A stretch of 64,000 nucleotides of DNA from Alnus glutinosa. Its lineage: Eukaryota > Streptophyta > Magnoliopsida > Fagales > Betulaceae. A program made the position numbers and the translations under genes. The notes beneath the pieces were generated by a model. It made no database searches, was not told where the DNA came from, and saw only the letters and a list, made by a program, of their open reading frames with translations. The DNA lies in contig NC_084886.1 of NCBI RefSeq assembly GCF_958979055.1, forward strand, positions 436,501 through 500,500, read 5' to 3'. Of this stretch, positions 58,501 to 64,000 are shown piece by piece (position 1 is the first letter of the stretch; every line of letters begins with the position of its first letter).

Positions 58501-61500
58501 GTGCAACTGCCGGTTATTGAATATTTCTGGTGGACTGGGATTGATATTTGCTGTCATGGTGCCCGGAGAATTCAAATGAACACCATTAGTTAAGCCATCA
58601 TGATACTCAGGAAGTGAATGAGGATGGAAATTCGTAGTGCCTCGAATATCAAATTTCAGTTGTCCTGGTGAACGTCCAGAGTCAGCAAGGCCAGGCTGAT
58701 TGCCAACTGATTCAACTCTCACAAGAGAGGGTAAGCTGTTAGGAACACTAGATGAGATCTCATGATGAAATGCAGCTTCCGTGGATGGACTATGAATTGC
58801 ACAGTGTACCCCCAACATAGTTCCATGATCCATGCTACCAGATGTGATTGCCACATGTGGAACTGGGACTGTTAACAAGTATTTGTGAGACAACATAAAT
58901 TTGCTTCTTAATCCAGAATTAATAGTTAAAAGACCAAAATTTTATTGGCAATAGGAATACCAGAGAAGCCAGTGGTTGAGTCAACAGGAGGGCTACTTTG
59001 TTGCAGATAAGGGCCACATTCATCATGCTCCAACTCTGGAGGGAATTGTTGTGTCAAACTGTAGCCACAAAGAAAACCAAAAGAAAGGCCAAAAAAAGAA
59101 GAGGAAAGTGAGTAATGGATCCAAAGAAAATAATAATGCAAAAGTCCTTTCAGCAGAAATAAAAGCACAGTACTCTGTCCAATTTTAGAAACATAGTCAA
59201 GTAAAAAGCATAAATCTTAATTATAAACACAAATATTAATGCATATATCCTGCAACCTTGTGCTTAGAATAAGTGCTTATTCAATTCTTGCCCACCAAAT
59301 GAGACAGCATCATGATTTTATCCTCACCTACACTACTATTCCACATAGGGCTAGGCTAAAGTAAAAGGAAAAATTGACAAAGAATATACAAAAAATAAAA
59401 TCAGAATTATTGTGCTTAGAGAATACCACCGTCTTGATCCCCCTGGACGGCTTGGTTCAAGCTTAATCCGCTTCCCAGCAATATCACTCCTGTTTAATGC
59501 ACGAAGAGCAGTCTCTGCAGCTCTGACATCATAAAATTCAATAAACTTGTGATGACTTCTGTGTGGGGTTTCACGAATCTGCAATATATGAACAAGAACT
59601 GACCATGTATTAGTACCCCCATTATACTTTTGTTAAGTCAATGGTAAAAACAGACAATGAATTTACCTCCTTGATTTCTCCATAGGTGCCAAAAATCTGA
59701 CAAAGTTCTTCATTTGAAACAGAGGAATCAAGATTAAAAACCACAAGTGTACCCTGATTAATATCTTTTTCTGAAGGGTTGTCCTGATAGACGATAACCC
59801 ACAAGGCAAGAAGTCAAGCAAAAATGAATACGCATAAATTGATGGAGCATGGAATGAACTACCTAATCACCAATGGATCTGTTGCAATATAATGATAATC
59901 CTAACATCATGCTGGCATACATACAACTATGATGATGGTAGATTGCGGAAAGCAACACCGTGCATAAACAAGACGAAAAATGCAGAAGCCCACCTTTGGA
60001 ATCGAGTAATGTATGTCAAGCTTCCTACGTCTCAATGGTTTGTTCTGGAGTGCTTTCATCGCATTTCGGGCTGCTCTAATATCATAATAGGAGATCATAA
60101 CAAAACCACGATGCTTGCAAGCTGTATAGAGAGTGCGAATATCTCCATATTGCTGCACATTCATGATATGAAATTAAAAGTCAACATTCTATAATAGTGC
60201 CCAACTGAAAACAACATGAAGCTCAAACTAAACCACCAACAAAAACAAAGGAAAACACACCTCAAAAAGGGTCTTCAATTCAGAGTCTTCAACATTGCTA
60301 TTTATATTTCTGACAAACAATGTCCTAGAAGGGTGTTCACCATGTGGGTGTTCACCAGCTATTGAACCATTAGATGCCCCTGGCTGACCATTAGAAACTC
60401 CCCCGGGAAAGCCAGAATTATTTTGTCCAGCAGATGAACCATCATCTCCCAAATCCATTCCCCCGACACTGCTAAAAAGGTCCAACTCCTCCACATCATC
60501 CCCACCACTAGGTTGGACAATATAGTCAAGTCCGTCAGTCAGTCCAGAAAGCAAGTCATCATCATCAGGTAGGAGGTTTCCAATGGTTTGGGCCTCAATT
60601 TCTTCCAGGGATTCAAAGGGTTCCTCTTCCTCATAGTGGGAGGCAACAGTATCAACAGAATGGCCATATAGAGCATTGTTTGATGATAATCTCACTGCAT
60701 CAAGAAAATTCATATGAAACTAAAGGGTATAAACTTGTGATTCAGCAACCACTATCCTAACAAAACCTACAGCCTAATATCAAACCTAGAAATCCATGAG
60801 GTTAGTTGTATGACACTGTTATAAATTCAGGCATACAAGCTGGCACCAGCACATAGCCATGTGCAAGTGTAGAAGCGATCAGGGGAAAAGGTTACTTACA
60901 CTTCCTACTGAACAACTCCGACAATGAACTTGAGAAGAGACTACTCTCATACTGAGCATCCATGATGCTACCATTGTTGCCTTCTAAAGAATAAGATGCC
61001 GGCTGTACATTCAAAGTCAATGAATGACTGGACGCTCTCCCTGCTCCCACAGCAAGCCTATTTAAGCTTAACTTTACTTGCTGGTCTCGTATTAGAAAAG
61101 ACTCGGGATGTTCCACAGACTTCACCATCTGACCTTCCACTGGTATAAGTTTCTCCATAGGTGATGAAGTAACTGAATTACTGCTGGCTGTTCATCACAT
61201 TAGATCAGTTAAGGAATTAGTTGCAATTGCCTACAAGTTATATCAATAAAATTTGACATCCAAGCATATCCATATAGACATAAAATAACTCTCTTCACTA
61301 ATGCTGATGAGACTCATTATTGAGGAGCCATGCAAAGAAGTTTAACACACTGATCTCCTCTTGGTCTAAATGCCACAATGTATCTAGTAATAGTAACAAT
61401 GACGGAATACATTCACAAGAAAGCATATGAAATTTTTTTTCTAGACACCCATGCAATGGAATTCAAAGAGAGGGCATTGCCAAGAAAAGGAAAAGGCTAT

Positions 61501-63962
61501 TATGAAATTAATGTAATTCACAAAGGAAAGTCGCATATTATTTTTTTTCAATAATTAACAAGCCTTCCAAGTTCCAAATGTAGACAAGTATGCTGTCATA
61601 AACTCAATCACAATCCCTATTACACTCAAGTGATTAGAATATATGCGAACAGCCTCAAAATATTGGAATTGCTAGTTTAAGCATAAGACCTTAAACAGAT
61701 TGAGTTCATTGCAGAACTAGCAAGACTTGAATTTGAGCCAGTTACTTTAACATAAACTGAGTTGAAACCTGGATGTGACAGAATTCAAATAAACATATAA
61801 AACTTCAAATTTTATTTAAGTTTGAAAAGCTGAATAAATGATCTAAGTCTAAGAAAAAGAAATTAGTACTAGTTTTATCTGTGGAACAATAATATCTAAT
61901 GCATAATAGTATCAGTGGAGCAATAATATGTAATGCATAATAGTTCATTCTACAGTCAATTTCATAAATATATTGTGCTTGGTTGAATTAGAAACTTAAA
62001 AAGGATAGAATTCCACTGAGCAGTTTGGGTTATGCTGATAATATATAATTAGTGTTCTGAGCAGGGAAATCATATGAGTGCCACATTATCTTATGTTTAC
62101 ACTCAAGAGAACAACATATGACTTCACTGCTGAGAACAACATATGACTGACTTCACCAGTCAGAACAACATATGCTAGCTCCAATACACTGATGCGACAC
62201 CACATGGAGTCATGCATCAGCAAGAATTACAGTAAACAGAAATGAGTATAAATTTTCAAGAAAAGTACAGAGATAAACTCTAATTTTCTTTCCATTTTTC
62301 ACATCTATTAGAGTTGGAAAATGCTTACTCTTCAGTAGTGTGTGCATCTTTTATCAAGTCTACCTCATAATGCAGAAATGCTGTCAACTCTATTGTCCTA
62401 TTTTGCGAATTCTCAATCATATAGTACTTGGTATCCACATCTATTCACAATGACATAGGCCTAAACTCACCTTTTACATCGAATAAATTGTGAAAGCAAA
62501 TTTTCTAATTTAGAAAAAAATTTAACTACCATGGAAAAGAATTTTTTTTAATTTTTTTTTATAAGTAACAATGCAACTTTATTAAAGAAGCGTAAGGCAC
62601 CCCTACGTATACAAGCTATATACAATATAGCTCTTACAAACTCAAAACCCAAAAACAGCAAAACGACCTGTCAAACCCTCCCAGCCAGAAAGCACCCACA
62701 ACACCCAAAACCCACATGAAACCCAAAACTCAAAAAACAATTGAAGCCCCCGTCAAACACTCAAACCTGCCCCAAAAGCACCCCAACCCAACAAACCCCC
62801 CAAAACCCACCAGAAACCCCGAACAACCCTCCCAAAAAAAACCCCACAAACCCAAAACCTGAGCTGACGAAAGCCAAAATAAAAAGCACACCCCAAATAC
62901 AAAGGAAAAGCCAGAGTGGAAAAGAAAATTATATGAAGGGTTTACTAAATGTGCAAATATTTTACAAATAAAGTCCTGCAGGGAATAAATCCCCCGCTTT
63001 GGGCAAATAATGCATTCCAAACAGCCAGCTTCTCAAGTATTAAATCCACAAAAGCACAGAACATTCCATTCAAAACTACAAATTCAATGTCAATTTACAC
63101 TTAGCACCAATAATGGATATTGAAAGCATGTTGGTCATGCTTCCACATAAGTGTACTTAAGCAAGAAAAGCAACACCAGCTGAGAATTTAAGGAAATACA
63201 CTTTGAAAGTAAAAGATTCATGCTTCCTTCACTTCCACTACCCCACCCACCCCCCAATACATGCATTGTGTTATAGTGCATGCCTCCGAAAGATGAAAAG
63301 TCATATTTGTGATATTTAAAATTCTTGCTTCTGAAATTGTTTCAAGAAATCAATATTACGAATGAGTAACCATTAAATAGATCATTACATAGGCCCTGTT
63401 TTCTCCAGATTTCAGACACTTCCTAGTCTAATATGTTTCTTATGAAAAATCTGCATGTTATGCACCTCTTACAACACTCACACCAGAAGACTGACAACAG
63501 CAAAGACAAAGACATGAAAAATCGGGATAAGGAACTATGACTTACCCACCCTTTCCTTCTTGAACCTACATAACAAATTCTAAATGGATGCAGAAATTTA
63601 GAGGGGAGCCAATTCATGCTTGCTGTGAGACAGAAAACAGTCAAGGTCTCTTGATTTGTTGAATACAGAAGAGGAGGGGACACAATTGGGACTATCTTGT
63701 ATCTACCAGGATATAGTTTAATTGCAATTAGAAGCCTCTATAGTTCAAAAGCATTCTGACAGTTACATCTAAGACACGCTAAATCCAACAACAATTCAAA
63801 TGGAGAAACTGTACATCCGTGCCAAGTACAGCAAACAAATCCACAAAAGATGCGCAAGTGTTCTCTTTATGGACCAAAACAGTAGGACCTTCATGTTCTA
63901 AATTAATGATACTCACCAAAGCCATCAGGGACGCTATCCGACTTCCAAAAACCAAGCTGTCT
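55544..63962 (-). CDS. MEI2-like RNA-binding protein with three RRMs (5' end outside window)
   Basis: Thirteen minus-strand exons (63917-63962, 60900-61187, 60261-60694, 59994-60152, 59667-59783, 59430-59578, 58961-59058, 58458-58868, 57226-57877, 56380-56464, 56177-56245, 55921-56100, 55544-55699) close in phase to 948 codons with stop. The first visible exon reads RQLGFWKSDSVPDGF, the conserved N-terminal motif of plant MEI2-like proteins; earlier exons are off the right edge. HYEEEEPFESLEEIEAQTIG precedes RRM1 (RTLFVRNINSNVEDSELKTL onward). RRM2 begins GTLVVFNLDSSVSNEEL. The C-terminal MEI2-type RRM3 begins RTTLMIKNIPNKYTSKMLMA and continues to FQNSSLMNEDKRCRPILF. RRM3 defines the family, whose members act in meiosis and meristem development. 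The EEEEPFESLEEIEAQTIGNLLPDDDD-type block suggests the AML1/AML4 side of the family; the clade is not certain. The 2.7-kb first visible intron holds retroelement-like DNA. Confidence 0.95.
56733..56880 (+). mobile_element. Possible second tRNA-derived SINE in a MEI2-like intron
   Basis: CTGTGCCAAATGGTATAAGA resembles a weak A box and GGGAGTTTGAAACTCCG a B box about 30 bases on, in the order and orientation expected for a tRNA-derived SINE. The downstream end passes into AAGGAAAAATAAAG. It lies in the intron 56465-57225, opposite to the gene. The boxes are imperfect and no target duplication was found. Confidence 0.35.
62530..62930 (-). mobile_element. Reversed retroelement 3' segment with extreme strand asymmetry
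   Basis: Begins with a poly-T run and TTATAAGTAACAATGCAACT, TTATTAAAGAAGCGTAAGGC, in the style of a reversed plant LINE 3' end, then continues as about 210 bases (62640-62850) that are almost only C and A. No reverse transcriptase frame is present. It lies inside the first visible intron of the MEI2-like gene, in the same orientation as the gene, and the minus strand there is G/T-rich. Confidence 0.45.
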
Positions 63963-64000
63963 CTGCCAAGCATAGAAAATGGAAAGAAATAAGGACAATT

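Noticed and set aside
1-64000. CRISPR array, prophage or bacterial-type defence system
   Set aside because: The window is plant nuclear DNA with spliced genes; no regularly spaced repeats or phage genes were seen.

Overview
This is a 64-kb window of a plant nuclear genome, most likely a woody eudicot. Evidence: genes with many GT-AG introns, AT-rich intergenic DNA, proteins that read as plant versions (VIM/ORTHRUS, group X ERF, MEI2-like, a long N-terminal extension on the Rieske protein), and many MITE-type DNA transposons. No CRISPR, operon, rRNA gene or intact tRNA gene was seen. All exon models were built by hand from splice sites and reading phase; in every multi-exon model the phases closed exactly.

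Layout: (1) 100-216 (+), last exon of a SEC14/CRAL-TRIO protein. (2) 1310-3270 (-), mitochondrial Rieske iron-sulfur protein, 2 exons, 281 aa. (3) 4157-8206 (-), organellar/cytosolic glycyl-tRNA synthetase, 9 exons, 732 aa. (4) 8.2-11.8 kb, intergenic with a diverged repeat pair. (5) 11794-16472 (+), VIM/ORTHRUS-type PHD-RING-SRA-RING E3 ligase, 9 exons, 756 aa. (6) 17948-22012 (-), plastid-type integral membrane protein resembling DUF2301, 5 exons, 291 aa. (7) 22370-23323 (+), KIB/DUF295 gene with one in-frame stop, divergent from (6). (8) 23.3-31.7 kb, transposon-rich. (9) 31685-34095 (-), group X-like ERF transcription factor, 2 exons, with GTG where the start is expected. (10) 34.1-48.4 kb, gene-poor and packed with small DNA transposons. 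(11) 49445-53564 (+), otubain-type deubiquitinase, 8 exons, 302 aa. (12) 55544-63962 (-), MEI2-like three-RRM protein, 13 exons in the window (947 codons), N-terminus beyond the right edge.

The genes are ordinary housekeeping and regulatory genes with no shared pathway. Functions covered are translation (GlyRS), respiration (complex III), maintenance of DNA methylation (VIM), ubiquitin removal (otubain), RNA binding (MEI2-like) and stress transcription (ERF).

The unusual material lies between the genes. A 914-bp TIR element (24659-25572) carries two unrelated dehydrogenase-family gene fragments side by side: an L-lactate dehydrogenase segment and a Gfo/Idh/MocA oxidoreductase segment. A 1.4-kb hAT-like element (46815-48216) has an exact 8-bp target-site duplication and a GC-rich interior that looks captured. 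Other points worth a second look are a MITE family present twice (one copy with a perfect 8-bp duplication), a 194-bp foldback, a tRNA-type SINE inside the otubain gene, a duplicated ABRE-bearing module in a 0.36-kb bidirectional promoter, and a perfect 33-nt palindrome upstream of the Rieske gene.
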